Below are positions 17,870 to 28,290 of a stretch of 64,000 nucleotides of DNA, in pieces. Source of the DNA: Streptomyces sp. QL37 (lineage in GTDB: Bacteria > Actinomycetota > Actinomycetes > Streptomycetales > Streptomycetaceae); assembly GCF_002941025.1 (NCBI RefSeq), contig NZ_PTJS01000001.1, positions 5,399,472 through 5,463,471 of the forward strand, read 5' to 3'. A program made the position numbers and the translations under genes. The notes under the pieces are model-generated. The model was not told the DNA's origin. It did not search any database and saw only the letters and a list, made by a program, of their open reading frames with translations. Positions within the stretch are counted from its first letter, which is position 1. Each line of letters begins with the position of its first letter.

Positions 17870-18803
17870 GACGCTCAAGGAAACCACCGCGGACAAGCCC
17901 GAGGCCGTGGCCGCGCCCGCTGCCGCCGCCCCCGTGGGCAAGCCCCGCAGCCTGTGGTCGGACGCCTGGCACGACCTGCGGCGCAGCCCGCTGTTCGTCG
18001 TCTCGGCGGTCCTGATCTTCTTCCTGCTGGTGATGGCGATATTCCCCGGCCTGTTCACCGGCGCCGACCCGCGCTACGCGGACCTGGCCCACCACTACCT
18101 GCAGAAGCCCAAGTGGGGGAACTTCTTCCAGGAGGACTGGTTCGGGTACGACATCCAGGGGCGCTCGATCTACGCGCGTGTCGTCTACGGCGCCCGTGCC
18201 TCGATCACCGTCGCCGTCGTCGTCACCGCCCTGGTCACGATCCTGGGCACCGTGGTCGGCATGCTCGCCGGTTACTTCGGCGGCTGGATCGACACGCTCC
18301 TGTCCCGGGTCACCGACATCTTCTTCGGCGTGCCCTTCATCCTCGGCGCGATGGTCGTCCTGACCTCGTTCGAGGAGCGCAAGATCTGGGTCGTCATCCT
18401 GGCCCTGGCCTTCCTCGGCTGGACCCAGATCGCCCGTGTCGCCCGCGGCTCGGTGCTGACGATCAAGCAGGCCGACTACGTGATGGCGGCCAAGGCGCTC
18501 GGCGCCTCGACCACCCGCATCCTGCTCCGGCACATCCTGCCCAACGCCATCGCCCCGGTGATCGTCGTCGCGACCATCGCGCTCGGCGGCTACATCTCGG
18601 CCGAGGCGACCCTGTCCTTCCTGGGCATCGGGCTCGCCGAACCGACCGTGTCGTGGGGTGTCGACATCTCCTCCGGCCAGGAGCAGCTGCGTAACGCCGC
18701 GTTCGTCCTGATCATCCCGTCGGTCATGGTGTCGATCACCGTTCTGGCGTTCATCATGCTCGGCGATGCGGTACGCAACGCCCTCGATCCCAAGCTGCGC
18801 TGA
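17862..18803 (+). CDS. Oligopeptide ABC transporter permease, OppC/DppC type (operon 1)
   Basis: 313 residues. An Ala/Pro-rich N-terminal tail precedes SLWSDAWHDLRRSPLFVVSA, the OppC_N helix. Six membrane segments follow; the EAA motif is KQADYVMAAKALGASTTRIL. The ending DAVRNALDPKLR is typical. Together with the preceding gene product it forms the membrane channel. Eleven bases separate it from the first ATPase gene. Confidence 0.94.
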   Translation: MPETLKETTADKPEAVAAPAAAAPVGKPRSLWSDAWHDLRRSPLFVVSAVLIFFLLVMAIFPGLFTGADPRYADLAHHYLQKPKWGNFFQEDWFGYDIQGRSIYARVVYGARASITVAVVVTALVTILGTVVGMLAGYFGGWIDTLLSRVTDIFFGVPFILGAMVVLTSFEERKIWVVILALAFLGWTQIARVARGSVLTIKQADYVMAAKALGASTTRILLRHILPNAIAPVIVVATIALGGYISAEATLSFLGIGLAEPTVSWGVDISSGQEQLRNAAFVLIIPSVMVSITVLAFIMLGDAVRNALDPKLR

Positions 18804-18814
18804 GGGAGGCGTAC

Positions 18815-19873
18815 ATGACCATCATCGACAAGACGGCGGATGTTCCTGCTCCGCGTGGTTCGAACGACGAGAGCGGCCCGCTGCTCGAGGTCCGCGACCT
18901 GCACGTGGAGTTCCACACCCGCGACGGCGTCGCCAAGGCCGTCAACGGAGTCAACTACAGCGTCAGCGCCGGCGAGACCCTCGCCGTGCTCGGCGAGTCC
19001 GGCTCCGGCAAGTCCGTGACCGCTCAGGCGATCATGGGCATCCTGGACATGCCCCCGGGCCGCATCCCCAAGGGCGAGATCTTCTTCCGCGGCCAGGACA
19101 TGCTCAAGATGTCCAACGAGGAGCGCCGCCAGATCCGCGGCCAGAAGATCGCCATGATCTTCCAGGACGCGCTCTCCTCGCTGAACCCGGTGCTCTCCGT
19201 GGGCTACCAGCTCGGTGAGATGTTCCGCGTGCACCAGGGCCTCTCCAAGAAGGAGGCCAAGGCCAAGGCCATCGCGCTGATGGACCGCGTGCGCATCCCG
19301 GCGGCCAAGGAGCGGGTCAACGACTACCCGCACATGTTCTCCGGCGGTATGCGCCAGCGCATCATGATCGCGATGGCGCTGGCCCTGGAGCCCGACCTGA
19401 TCATCGCGGACGAGCCCACCACGGCGCTCGACGTGACCGTGCAGGCGCAGGTCATGGACCTGCTCGCGGAGCTCCAGCGCGACTTCAACATGGGCCTGAT
19501 CCTGATCACGCACGACCTCGGCGTCGTCGCCGACGTCGCCGACAAGATCGCCGTGATGTACGCGGGCCGGATCGTCGAGACCGCTCCGGTCCACGAGATC
19601 TACAAGCGCCCCGCGCACCCGTACACCAAGGGCCTGCTGGATTCGATCCCGCGCCTGGACCAGAAGGGCCAGGAGCTCTACGCGATCAAGGGCCTGCCGC
19701 CCAACCTGCTGCACGTGCCGTCCGGCTGCGCCTTCAACCCGCGCTGCTCGATGGCGCAGGACATCTGCCGTACGGACATCCCGGCGCTGCGCCCGGTGAC
19801 CGAGCAGGACGGCACCGAGCTGGTCGGCCGCGGCAGCGCCTGCCACTTCTGGAAGGAGACGATCCATGGCTGA
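18815..19873 (+). CDS. Oligopeptide ABC transporter ATPase, OppD/DppD type (operon 1)
   Basis: 352 residues. Walker A is GESGSGKS (residues 60-67), the Q-loop lies in IFQDALSSLNP, the signature is FSGGMRQR, Walker B is DLIIADEPTTALD, and the H-loop is ITHDLG. The C-terminal oligo_HPY region carries PPGCAF-like residues and the cysteine cluster CAFNPRCSMAQDIC, which in related transporters binds a 4Fe-4S cluster. It hydrolyses ATP as a heterodimer with the OppF-type partner that follows and overlaps by eight bases. About 85 percent of residues look identical to the paralogue at 24817. Confidence 0.95.
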   Translation: MTIIDKTADVPAPRGSNDESGPLLEVRDLHVEFHTRDGVAKAVNGVNYSVSAGETLAVLGESGSGKSVTAQAIMGILDMPPGRIPKGEIFFRGQDMLKMSNEERRQIRGQKIAMIFQDALSSLNPVLSVGYQLGEMFRVHQGLSKKEAKAKAIALMDRVRIPAAKERVNDYPHMFSGGMRQRIMIAMALALEPDLIIADEPTTALDVTVQAQVMDLLAELQRDFNMGLILITHDLGVVADVADKIAVMYAGRIVETAPVHEIYKRPAHPYTKGLLDSIPRLDQKGQELYAIKGLPPNLLHVPSGCAFNPRCSMAQDICRTDIPALRPVTEQDGTELVGRGSACHFWKETIHG

Positions 19874-21008
19874 CCTCGAGAAGGGGTCCGTGGACGCCAC
19901 CCCGAACGTCACCGAAGTGGCGACGGTCAACGCGAGCACCGAGTCCGAGGCCGTCGCGGCCATCGACGCGCCGGTCTCGCAGGGGGAGCCGATCCTCCAG
20001 GTGCGCAACCTGGTCAAGCACTTCCCGCTGACCCAGGGCATCCTGTTCAAGAAGCAGGTCGGCGCGGTCAAGGCCGTGGACGGGATCTCGTTCGACCTCT
20101 ACCAGGGCGAGACCCTCGGCATCGTGGGCGAGTCCGGCTGCGGCAAGTCGACGGTCGCCAAGCTCCTGATGACGCTGGAGCGGGCCACCGCCGGCGAGGT
20201 CTTCTACAAGGGCCAGGACATCACCAAGCTGTCCGGCCGTGCGCTGAAGGCCGTGCGCCGCAACATCCAGATGGTGTTCCAGGACCCGTACACCTCGCTG
20301 AACCCGCGTATGACGGTCGGCGACATCATCGGGGAGACCTTCGAGATCCACCCCGAGGCCGCCCCGAAGGGTGAGCGGCGCCGCAAGGTGCAGGACCTCC
20401 TGGACGTCGTCGGCCTGAACCCGGAGTACATCAACCGGTATCCGCACCAGTTCTCCGGCGGCCAGCGCCAGCGCATCGGGATCGCCCGGGGCCTCGCGCT
20501 CAACCCGGAGATCATCATCTGCGACGAGCCGGTCTCCGCGCTCGACGTGTCGGTGCAGGCGCAGGTCATCAACCTGATGGAGAAGCTCCAGGACGAGTTC
20601 AACCTCTCCTACCTCTTCATCGCGCACGACCTGTCGATCGTCCGGCACATCTCGGACCGGGTCGGCGTCATGTACCTCGGCAAGATGGCCGAGATCGGTA
20701 CGGACACGCAGATCTACGACCACCCGACGCACCCCTACACCCAGGCGCTGCTGTCGGCGGTCCCCGTCCCGGACCCCGAGGCCCGTGACGGACGCGAGCG
20801 GATCATCCTCTCCGGTGACGTCCCGTCGCCGGCGAACCCGCCGTCCGGCTGCCGCTTCCGCACGCGGTGCTGGAAGGCCCAGGAGAAGTGCGCCACCGAG
20901 GTGCCGCTGCTGGCGATCCCCGAGCGCTTCAAGGCCTCGGACACGCCGGCCGCGCACGAGTCGGCGTGCCACTTCGCCGAGGAGAAGGACGTCGTCCACG
21001 CGGCGTAG
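19866..21008 (+). CDS. Oligopeptide ABC transporter ATPase, OppF/DppF type (operon 1)
   Basis: 380 residues. A Thr/Val/Glu-rich N-terminal tail of about 40 residues is followed by [20 protein letters not shown], the OppF hallmark. Walker A is GESGCGKS, the signature FSGGQRQR, Walker [13 protein letters not shown], and the H-loop IAHDLS. The C-terminal [14 protein letters not shown] matches the oligo_HPY cysteine cluster. It is the last gene of the first transporter operon; a 13-bp terminator follows within 20 bases. Confidence 0.95.
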   Translation: MADLEKGSVDATPNVTEVATVNASTESEAVAAIDAPVSQGEPILQVRNLVKHFPLTQGILFKKQVGAVKAVDGISFDLYQGETLGIVGESGCGKSTVAKLLMTLERATAGEVFYKGQDITKLSGRALKAVRRNIQMVFQDPYTSLNPRMTVGDIIGETFEIHPEAAPKGERRRKVQDLLDVVGLNPEYINRYPHQFSGGQRQRIGIARGLALNPEIIICDEPVSALDVSVQAQVINLMEKLQDEFNLSYLFIAHDLSIVRHISDRVGVMYLGKMAEIGTDTQIYDHPTHPYTQALLSAVPVPDPEARDGRERIILSGDVPSPANPPSGCRFRTRCWKAQEKCATEVPLLAIPERFKASDTPAAHESACHFAEEKDVVHAA

Positions 21009-21025
21009 CACTCCGTCAGCCCGAA

Positions 21026-21063
21026 CCAGGACGCCCGGCCCCGCGAGGGACCGGGCGTCCTGG
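21026..21063 (+). terminator. Terminator of the first transporter operon
   Basis: CCAGGACGCCCGG (21026-21038) pairs perfectly with CCGGGCGTCCTGG (21051-21063) around a 12-base loop, directly after the second ATPase gene. It separates the two transporter operons, so the second should have its own promoter in the 110 bases before 21173. Confidence 0.85.
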
Positions 21064-21172
21064 CGTTCCAGCGGTCCCCGTACGGCGTACGGCGTATGCC
21101 GACATGCGACGGAGTGTCATATGGGGTGGTATGAGGCATTGAGTCACTCAAGGGAACCCTAGGAGGCACTCC

Positions 21173-22801
21173 ATGCGCGGAGCCACACAGGCCAGGTGGG
21201 CCGCATGCGCCGTCGCTGTCGCCCTGGCGGCCACGGCCTGCGGCGGCGGGGACAGCGGTGGCGGCGGTGGCGCCGACGGGATCGTGAGCTCGTCCTGGGG
21301 TGACCCGCAGAACCCGCTGGAGCCGGCGAACACCAACGAGGTGCAGGGCGGCAAGGTCCTCGACATGGTCTTCCGAGGGCTCGTGCGCTACGACCCCAAG
21401 ACCGGCGAGGCCAAGAACGAGATCGCCGAGAAGATCGAGTCGACGGACTCGCAGAACTTCACGATCACGATCAAGGACAACTGGACCTTCAGCAACGGCG
21501 AGAAGATCACCGCGAAGTCGTTCGTCGACGCCTGGAACTACGGCGCCGCTCTGAAGAACAACCAGAAGAACGCCTATTTCTTCCAGTACATCGACGGTTA
21601 CGACAAGGTGCACCCGGAGTCCGGCAAGGCGTCCGCCACCACCCTCTCCGGCCTCAAGGTGGTCAACGGCACGACCTTCACGGCCAAGCTCTCGCAGAAG
21701 TTCTCGCTCTGGCCCGACACCCTCGGCTACGCCGCGTTCGTGCCGCTGCCCAAGGTCTTCTACACCGACCACGACGCCTGGCTCTCCAAGCCCGTCGGCA
21801 ACGGTCCCTACACCATCGACCAGTACGCCAAGGGCTCGTCGATGAACCTGCGCCGGTGGGACGACTACCCCGGTGCGGACAAGGCGCAGAACGGCGGCAT
21901 CGACCTCAAGGTCTACACCGACAACAACACCGCCTACACCGACCTGACCGCGGGCAACCTCGACCTGGTCGACGACGTACCCGCCTCGCAGCTCAAGAAC
22001 GTCGAGGCGGACCTGGGCGACCGGTACATCAACACCCCCGCCGGCATCATCCAGACGCTCGCCTTCCCGTTCTACGAGAAGGCCTGGGACACCCCGGGCG
22101 CGATCAAGGTCCGCCAGGGCCTGTCCATGGCGATCAACCGTGAGCAGATCACCGACCAGATCTTCCAGAAGACCCGCACCCCCGCCTCCGACTGGACCTC
22201 ACCGGTCCTCGGCGACGAGGGCGGCTTCAAGAAGGGCCTGTGCGGCCCCGCGTGCGAGTACGACAAGGCGGAGGCCAAGAAGCTGATCGAGGAGGGCGGC
22301 GGCATCCCCGGCGGCCAGCTCAAGATCTCGTACAACGCCGACACCGGTTCCCACAAGGAATGGGTCGACGCGGTCTGCAACAGCATCAACAACGTCATGG
22401 GCAACAACAAGGCGTGCGTCGGCGGGCCCGTCGGCACCTTCGCCGACTTCCGCAGCCAGGTCTCCACCCAGAAGCTGACCGGAGCCTGGCGCGCGGGCTG
22501 GCAGATGGACTACCCGCTGATCCAGAACTTCCTCCAGCCGCTCTACTACACCAACGCCCCGTCCAACGACGGCAAGTGGAGCAACCAGAAGTTCGACGAC
22601 CTGGTCGACAAGGCCAACGCGGAGAGCGACAAGGCCAAGGCCGTCACCACCTTCCAGGACGCGGAGAAGGTCCTCGTCGAGCAGATGCCCGTCATCCCGC
22701 TCTGGTACCAGAACGGCAGCGCGGGCTACTCGGACAGGGTCGAGAACGTCTCGCTGAACCCCTTCAGCGTCCCGGTGTACGACCAGATCAAGGTCAAGTG
22801 A
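21173..22801 (+). CDS. Oligopeptide-binding lipoprotein (operon 2)
   Basis: 542 residues from ATG 21173, with AGGAGG six bases upstream. The lipobox is LAATAC with Cys23, at the same position as in the paralogue at 15194. Family-5 solute-binding fold: NFTITIKDNWTFSNGEKITA and PVGNGPYTIDQYAKGSSMNL. It binds oligopeptides for the downstream transporter. It is much more diverged from its paralogue than the ATPases are from theirs, as expected if the two systems kept the same engine but changed ligand. Confidence 0.93.
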   Translation: MRGATQARWAACAVAVALAATACGGGDSGGGGGADGIVSSSWGDPQNPLEPANTNEVQGGKVLDMVFRGLVRYDPKTGEAKNEIAEKIESTDSQNFTITIKDNWTFSNGEKITAKSFVDAWNYGAALKNNQKNAYFFQYIDGYDKVHPESGKASATTLSGLKVVNGTTFTAKLSQKFSLWPDTLGYAAFVPLPKVFYTDHDAWLSKPVGNGPYTIDQYAKGSSMNLRRWDDYPGADKAQNGGIDLKVYTDNNTAYTDLTAGNLDLVDDVPASQLKNVEADLGDRYINTPAGIIQTLAFPFYEKAWDTPGAIKVRQGLSMAINREQITDQIFQKTRTPASDWTSPVLGDEGGFKKGLCGPACEYDKAEAKKLIEEGGGIPGGQLKISYNADTGSHKEWVDAVCNSINNVMGNNKACVGGPVGTFADFRSQVSTQKLTGAWRAGWQMDYPLIQNFLQPLYYTNAPSNDGKWSNQKFDDLVDKANAESDKAKAVTTFQDAEKVLVEQMPVIPLWYQNGSAGYSDRVENVSLNPFSVPVYDQIKVK

Positions 22802-22808
22802 CCCGCTG

Positions 22809-22852
22809 AAGCCGGGTGGCCGGTGCGGCGTACCGCACCGGCCACCCGGCTT
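22809..22852 (+). promoter_or_regulatory. Perfect 20-bp intercistronic hairpin (operon 2)
   Basis: Arms 22809-22828 and 22833-22852 pair perfectly over 20 bases around the loop CGTA, beginning seven bases after the binding-protein stop. It is the strongest hairpin in the window and occupies the same place as the 16877-16908 hairpin of the first operon. It should stop most transcripts or stabilise the upstream message so that the binding protein is in excess. Confidence 0.85.
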
Positions 22853-22894
22853 TCCCGGCCCTCCGCCCGTACGCCCCGACCCCCGGAGCCCCTC

Positions 22895-23818
22895 ATGGGA
22901 CGTTATGTGATCCGGCGGCTGCTGCAGATGATCCCGGTCTTCTTCGGCACCACGCTGCTGATCTTCCTCATGGTGAACGTGATGGGCGACCCCATCGCGG
23001 GCCTCTGCGGCGACCGCCAGTGCGAACCAGGGACCGCCGCCCAGCTGCGCAGCGAGTTCGGCCTCGACAAGCCGGTCTGGCAGCAGTACCTGACCTACAT
23101 GGGCAACGTCTTCACCGGCGACTTCGGCACCGCGTTCAACGGCCAGAAGGTCACGGAGCTGATGGCCACCGCCTTCCCGATCACCATCCGGCTCACCATC
23201 GTCGCGATCGTGTTCGAGATCGTCATCGGCATCAGCCTCGGCGTCGTCACCGGCCTGCGCCGAGGCCGGCCCGTCGACACCACGGTGCTGATCCTGACGC
23301 TGGTCGTCATCTCCGTACCGACGTTCGTCACCGGCCTGCTGCTCCAGCTCCTCCTCGGAGTGGAGTGGGGCGTCATCAAGCCGTCCGTCTCCTCGGAGGC
23401 CCCGGTCGACGAACTGATCGTGCCCGGGCTGGTCCTGGCCTCCGTCTCCCTGGCCTACGTCACCCGGCTCACCCGTACGTCGATCGCCGAGAACGCCCGT
23501 GCCGACTACGTCCGTACCGCCGTGGCCAAGGGCCTCCCCAGACGTCGTGTGGTCGTGCGGCACCTGCTGCGCAACTCCCTGATCCCCGTCATCACCTTCA
23601 TCGGCACGGACGTGGGTGCCCTGATGGGCGGGGCGATCGTCACCGAGCGCATCTTCAACATCCACGGGGTCGGCTACCAGCTCTACCAGGGGATCCTGCG
23701 GCAGAACTCCCAGACCGTCGTCGGGTTCGTCACCGTCCTGGTCCTCGTCTTCCTGGCGGCCAACCTGATCGTCGACCTCCTGTACGCCGTACTCGACCCG
23801 AGGATCCGCTATGCCTGA
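22895..23818 (+). CDS. Oligopeptide ABC transporter permease, OppB/DppB type (operon 2)
   Basis: 307 residues. ATG 22895 is chosen because MGRYVIRRLLQMIPVFFGTT aligns with the start of the paralogue at 16940 and a CGGAG site precedes it; the longer frame from 22823 begins inside the hairpin. Six membrane helices, EAA loop RADYVRTAVAKGLPRRRVV, ending DLLYAVLDPRIRYA. Overlaps the next permease gene by eight bases, exactly as in the first operon. Confidence 0.94.
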   Translation: MGRYVIRRLLQMIPVFFGTTLLIFLMVNVMGDPIAGLCGDRQCEPGTAAQLRSEFGLDKPVWQQYLTYMGNVFTGDFGTAFNGQKVTELMATAFPITIRLTIVAIVFEIVIGISLGVVTGLRRGRPVDTTVLILTLVVISVPTFVTGLLLQLLLGVEWGVIKPSVSSEAPVDELIVPGLVLASVSLAYVTRLTRTSIAENARADYVRTAVAKGLPRRRVVVRHLLRNSLIPVITFIGTDVGALMGGAIVTERIFNIHGVGYQLYQGILRQNSQTVVGFVTVLVLVFLAANLIVDLLYAVLDPRIRYA

Positions 23819-24803
23819 GCAGAAGCCGTGGGACGAGACGACGGGCAGCGGAGCGATCTCGGGTGCCGGTGCGGGCGGGGCGATGGACCTCGCCATGGAC
23901 GAGGGCACCACGCTGGAGAAGACGCCCGGCGGCCCCGAGGGCACCGGGCCCGCCGGCAAGCCGCGCAGCCTGTGGTCCGACGCCTGGCGCGACCTGCGCC
24001 GCAACCCGGTCTTCATCATCTCCGGGCTGGTCATCCTCTTCCTGGTGATCATCTCGATCTGGCCGTCGCTGATCGCCGACCAGGACCCCCTCAACTGCGA
24101 CCTGGCCAAGGCCCAGGAGGGCTCCCAGCCCGGCCATCCCTTCGGCTTCGACGGACAGGGCTGCGACGTCTACACCCGCACCGTCTACGGCGCGCGGACC
24201 TCGGTGGCCGTCGGCGTCCTGTCCACCCTCGGGGTCTCGCTGCTCGGGGGCGTGCTGGGCGGCCTCGCCGGCTTCTTCGGCGGGACCTGGGACGCCGTGC
24301 TCTCCCGCATCACGGACGTCTTCTTCGGCATCCCCGTGGTCCTCGGCGGGCTGGTCTTCCTGTCCGTCGTCACCAGCTCCACCGTCTGGCCCGTGATCGG
24401 CTTCATCGTGCTGCTGGGCTGGCCCCAGATCGCACGCATCGCCCGGGGCTCCGTCATCACCGCCAAACAGAACGACTACGTCCAGGCCGCCCGCGCGCTG
24501 GGTGCCTCCAACTCGCGGATGATGCTCCGGCACATCACCCCCAACGCCGTCGCCCCGGTCATCGTCGTCGCGACCATCGCCCTCGGTACGTACATCTCGC
24601 TGGAGGCGACCCTCTCGTTCCTCGGGGTGGGCCTGAAGCCGCCGGCGGTCTCCTGGGGGATCGACATCTCCGCCGCCTCCCAGTACATCCGCAACGCCCC
24701 GCACATGCTGCTCTGGCCGGCCGGGGCGCTGGCGGTCACCGTGCTCGCCTTCATCATGCTCGGCGACGCGGTGCGCGACGCCCTCGACCCCAAGCTGCGC
24801 TGA
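23811..24803 (+). CDS. Oligopeptide ABC transporter permease, OppC/DppC type (operon 2)
   Basis: 330 residues, with a longer Gly/Glu-rich N-terminal tail (about 45 residues) than its paralogue, then SLWSDAWRDLRRNPVFIISG. Six membrane helices and the EAA loop KQNDYVQAARALGASNSRMM. Between helices 1 and 2 an extracellular loop contains two Cys (NCDLAKAQEG and GQGCDVYTRT) that could form a disulfide; the paralogue lacks them. Ends DAVRDALDPKLR. Confidence 0.94.
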   Translation: MPEQKPWDETTGSGAISGAGAGGAMDLAMDEGTTLEKTPGGPEGTGPAGKPRSLWSDAWRDLRRNPVFIISGLVILFLVIISIWPSLIADQDPLNCDLAKAQEGSQPGHPFGFDGQGCDVYTRTVYGARTSVAVGVLSTLGVSLLGGVLGGLAGFFGGTWDAVLSRITDVFFGIPVVLGGLVFLSVVTSSTVWPVIGFIVLLGWPQIARIARGSVITAKQNDYVQAARALGASNSRMMLRHITPNAVAPVIVVATIALGTYISLEATLSFLGVGLKPPAVSWGIDISAASQYIRNAPHMLLWPAGALAVTVLAFIMLGDAVRDALDPKLR

Positions 24804-24816
24804 GGAGCCCGCTGCC

Positions 24817-25783
<967 letters not shown>

Positions 25784-25794
<11 letters not shown>

Positions 25795-26920
25795 CGAGAC
25801 GGGCCGCGGGGGCGGCGGGTCCACGCTCCAGGCCGAGGCGCCCGTGCGCCCGTACGCCGAGGGCGACCCGATCCTGGAGGTGCGCGGGCTGGTCAAGCAC
25901 TACCCGCTGACCCGGGGCATCCTCTTCAAGAAGCAGGTCGGCGCGGTCAAGGCCGTCGACGGCGTGGACTTCGACCTCGCGGCGGGCGAGACGCTCGGCA
26001 TCGTGGGGGAGTCCGGCTGCGGCAAGTCGACCGTCGCCAAGATGCTCGTCCACCTGGAGCCGCCGACCGGGGGCTCGATCCGCTACAAGGGCGAGGACGT
26101 CACCAAGCTGTCCGGGCGCGCCCTGAAGGCCGTGCGCCGCAACATCCAGATGGTGTTCCAGGACCCGTACACCTCGCTGAACCCGCGCATGACGGTCGGC
26201 GACATCATCGGGGAGCCGTACGAGATCCACCCCGAGGTGGCGCCCAAGGGGAGCCGCCGGCAGAAGGTCCAGGACCTGCTCGACGTCGTGGGGCTGAACC
26301 CGGAGTACATCAACCGGTATCCGCACCAGTTCTCCGGCGGGCAGCGTCAGCGCATCGGGATCGCCCGGGGTCTCGCGCTCAACCCCGAGATCATCGTCGC
26401 CGACGAACCGGTCTCCGCGCTCGACGTGTCCGTCCAGGCCCAGGTGGTCAACCTGCTGGACCGGTTGCAGACCGAATTCGACCTGAGCTTCCTCTTCATC
26501 GCGCACGACCTGTCGATCGTCCGGCACATCTCCGACCGCGTCGGCGTCATGTACCTGGGCAGGATCGTCGAGATCGGCACGGACGAGGAGATCTACGACC
26601 ACCCGACGCACCCCTACACCCAGGCGCTGCTGTCGGCCGTCCCGGTGCCCGACCCGACGGCCCGCGAGCACCGCGAGCGGATCATCCTCCACGGTGACGT
26701 GCCCTCGCCGGCGAACATCCCGTCCGGCTGCCGCTTCCGCACCCGGTGCTGGAAGGCGCAGGAGCGGTGCGAGCTGGAGGTGCCGCTGCTGGCGGTCCCG
26801 GCGGTCTTCCGGGACACGGCGACACCCGCCCGGCACGACTCCGCCTGCCACTTCGCCGAGGAGAAGCAGGTGGTGCCGCCGGAGGACCTGCGGGAGAGCC
26901 CCGGGGACGACAAAGGATGA
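25784..26920 (+). CDS. Oligopeptide ABC transporter ATPase, OppF/DppF type (operon 2)
   Basis: 378 residues from ATG 25784. The Gly-rich N-terminal tail is followed by [20 protein letters not shown]. Walker A GESGCGKS, signature FSGGQRQR, Walker [14 protein letters not shown]-loop IAHDLS, C-terminal [14 protein letters not shown]. Last gene of the second transporter operon. Confidence 0.95.
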
Positions 26921-27022
26921 TAAATGAGCCTCATGTTCGTTAACACAGAGGCAACTTGACCGTCGTCACACCGATATACGGACCTCCCACCATAGAGAGC
27001 GTACGGCCGTGCGGGTGCCGTG

Positions 27023-27060
27023 AACCGGCCGGGGCGTTCATCACGTCGCCCCGGCCGGTT
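27023..27060 (+). terminator. Terminator after the second transporter operon
   Basis: AACCGGCCGGGGCG (27023-27036) and CGCCCCGGCCGGTT (27047-27060) form a perfect 14-bp stem with a 10-base loop. The AT-richer stretch before it (26930-26995, with TTGACC at 26956 and GATATA at 26973) could hold a promoter for the next gene, in which case the hairpin would lie in its leader. Confidence 0.7.
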
Positions 27061-27126
27061 ACCCGTACCCGCCCTTCCCCACAGGTCCCCTTGTCCATCG
27101 GCGGACCGCGGTGGAGTATCGCCGGT

Positions 27127-28260
27127 GTGATACTCACGCGGGGAGCCAGAATCACCGGAGCGGTGCTGTGCGCCGTGCTCGCGGCCGTCGTCGCGGGATG
27201 GATCGTGCGGGATCTCCGGGCCGTCGGCGACGTATCGGTCCTGCTGCGTTACTGGGCCGGTTACACGGACGGGTGGCCGAAGGAACTCCCCGCCACCCTC
27301 CAGGCCGATCCGGTGCTGCTCGTCGTCTACGTCCTCGCCCTGATCGCCGCGCTGCGCTCCTCGGTCGCCGCGTCGACACTGGTCGCCACCGGCCTGGTCA
27401 CACTCGCCCTGCGGCTGCCGGGCGTCTGGACCATCGGATCGACCTGGATGGACGGGCGGTTCGGCGACGAGCTGCGCACCCGCGCCCTCATCGGCACCTT
27501 CGTCGCCCTGGCCGGCGGCCTCGCGCTCGTCGTCACGGGAGCCGCGGGCCGCAGACAACCCCTCGACGCCTACGACTCCGACGAGCCGCCGCCCACCCGG
27601 CCCGGACGCGGCGCCGGGGTCACGGCCTTCCTGGCGCTCGGCACCTCGGGCGCGGTCCTGATCGCCTGGGAGATCCGCCAGCTCTTCACGCTGCCCGACG
27701 CGATCTATCCCGCCTGGTTCATCGGCGGAAAGGCCCTCACGCTCGGACTCACGGCCACCCCGCCCGGCTGGAGCAGCATCACCCTGGGGGTGCTATGTCT
27801 GGTGGTGGCATGGACCGCGCTCTTCCGCGCCGTGCACGCCCGTCCGCTCGGCATGATCGTCGCCGGATTCCTGCTGGTCTCCGGCGGCTGCGGAATCGCC
27901 CGTGTCCTCCACAACGGGTGGCTGGAGGACTTCGGCGGGGAGCCGGTCGAGCAGCAGCTCAGCATGGGCACCTCGTTCCTCCTCGCCCTCGCCGGGGCCG
28001 CCGCACTGCTCGTCCTGGCGCGCAGGGGCTTCGAGAGCGCCGACGGACGGGGCGAGGGGTACGGCGGCTACGGCTATCCGCAGGGCGGGGCGCCCGGTTA
28101 CGGCTATCCGCAGGGCGGGGCGCCCGGTTACGGCTACCCGCAGAGCGGGGGGCCCGGCTACGGCTACCCGCAGGCCGACACGCCCCGTCAGGGCTTTCCG
28201 CGGAGCGGCGGCGGGCCTGGCAACCCGCCGCCGCCCGCGTCCCCGCCGCCCGGCTGGTGA
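27127..28260 (+). CDS. Multi-pass membrane protein with Gly-Tyr-Pro-Gln repeat tail
   Basis: 377 residues from GTG 27127, preceded by GGTGGAG; the frame extends upstream to 26956 but that part spans the hairpin and is Pro/Arg-rich. About eight hydrophobic segments occupy residues 5-315 (for example ITGAVLCAVLAAVVAGWIV and VLLVVYVLALIAAL). The last 70 residues are cytoplasmic or exposed and consist of imperfect ten-residue repeats GYGYPQGGAP, ending in a Pro-rich tail. I do not recognise a catalytic family. Tails of this composition are frequent on actinobacterial membrane proteins and may drive interaction or phase separation. Confidence 0.75.
   Translation: MILTRGARITGAVLCAVLAAVVAGWIVRDLRAVGDVSVLLRYWAGYTDGWPKELPATLQADPVLLVVYVLALIAALRSSVAASTLVATGLVTLALRLPGVWTIGSTWMDGRFGDELRTRALIGTFVALAGGLALVVTGAAGRRQPLDAYDSDEPPPTRPGRGAGVTAFLALGTSGAVLIAWEIRQLFTLPDAIYPAWFIGGKALTLGLTATPPGWSSITLGVLCLVVAWTALFRAVHARPLGMIVAGFLLVSGGCGIARVLHNGWLEDFGGEPVEQQLSMGTSFLLALAGAAALLVLARRGFESADGRGEGYGGYGYPQGGAPGYGYPQGGAPGYGYPQSGGPGYGYPQADTPRQGFPRSGGGPGNPPPPASPPPGW
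28071..28190 (+). repeat. Tandem 30-bp coding repeats
   Basis: Four units of 30 bases starting at 28071, 28101, 28131 and 28161; the first two are identical, and the later ones degenerate. They encode the GYGYPQ-type tail of the membrane protein. The array keeps the reading frame, so copy-number change would only lengthen or shorten the tail. Confidence 0.9.
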
Positions 28261-28290
28261 CCGCCGGGCAGGGGGACTCCCGCCCGGGGC

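Noticed and set aside
28071..28190. Regular 30-bp repeats that might suggest a CRISPR or other array
   Set aside because: The repeats have no unique spacers, stay in frame and encode the tail of a membrane protein.
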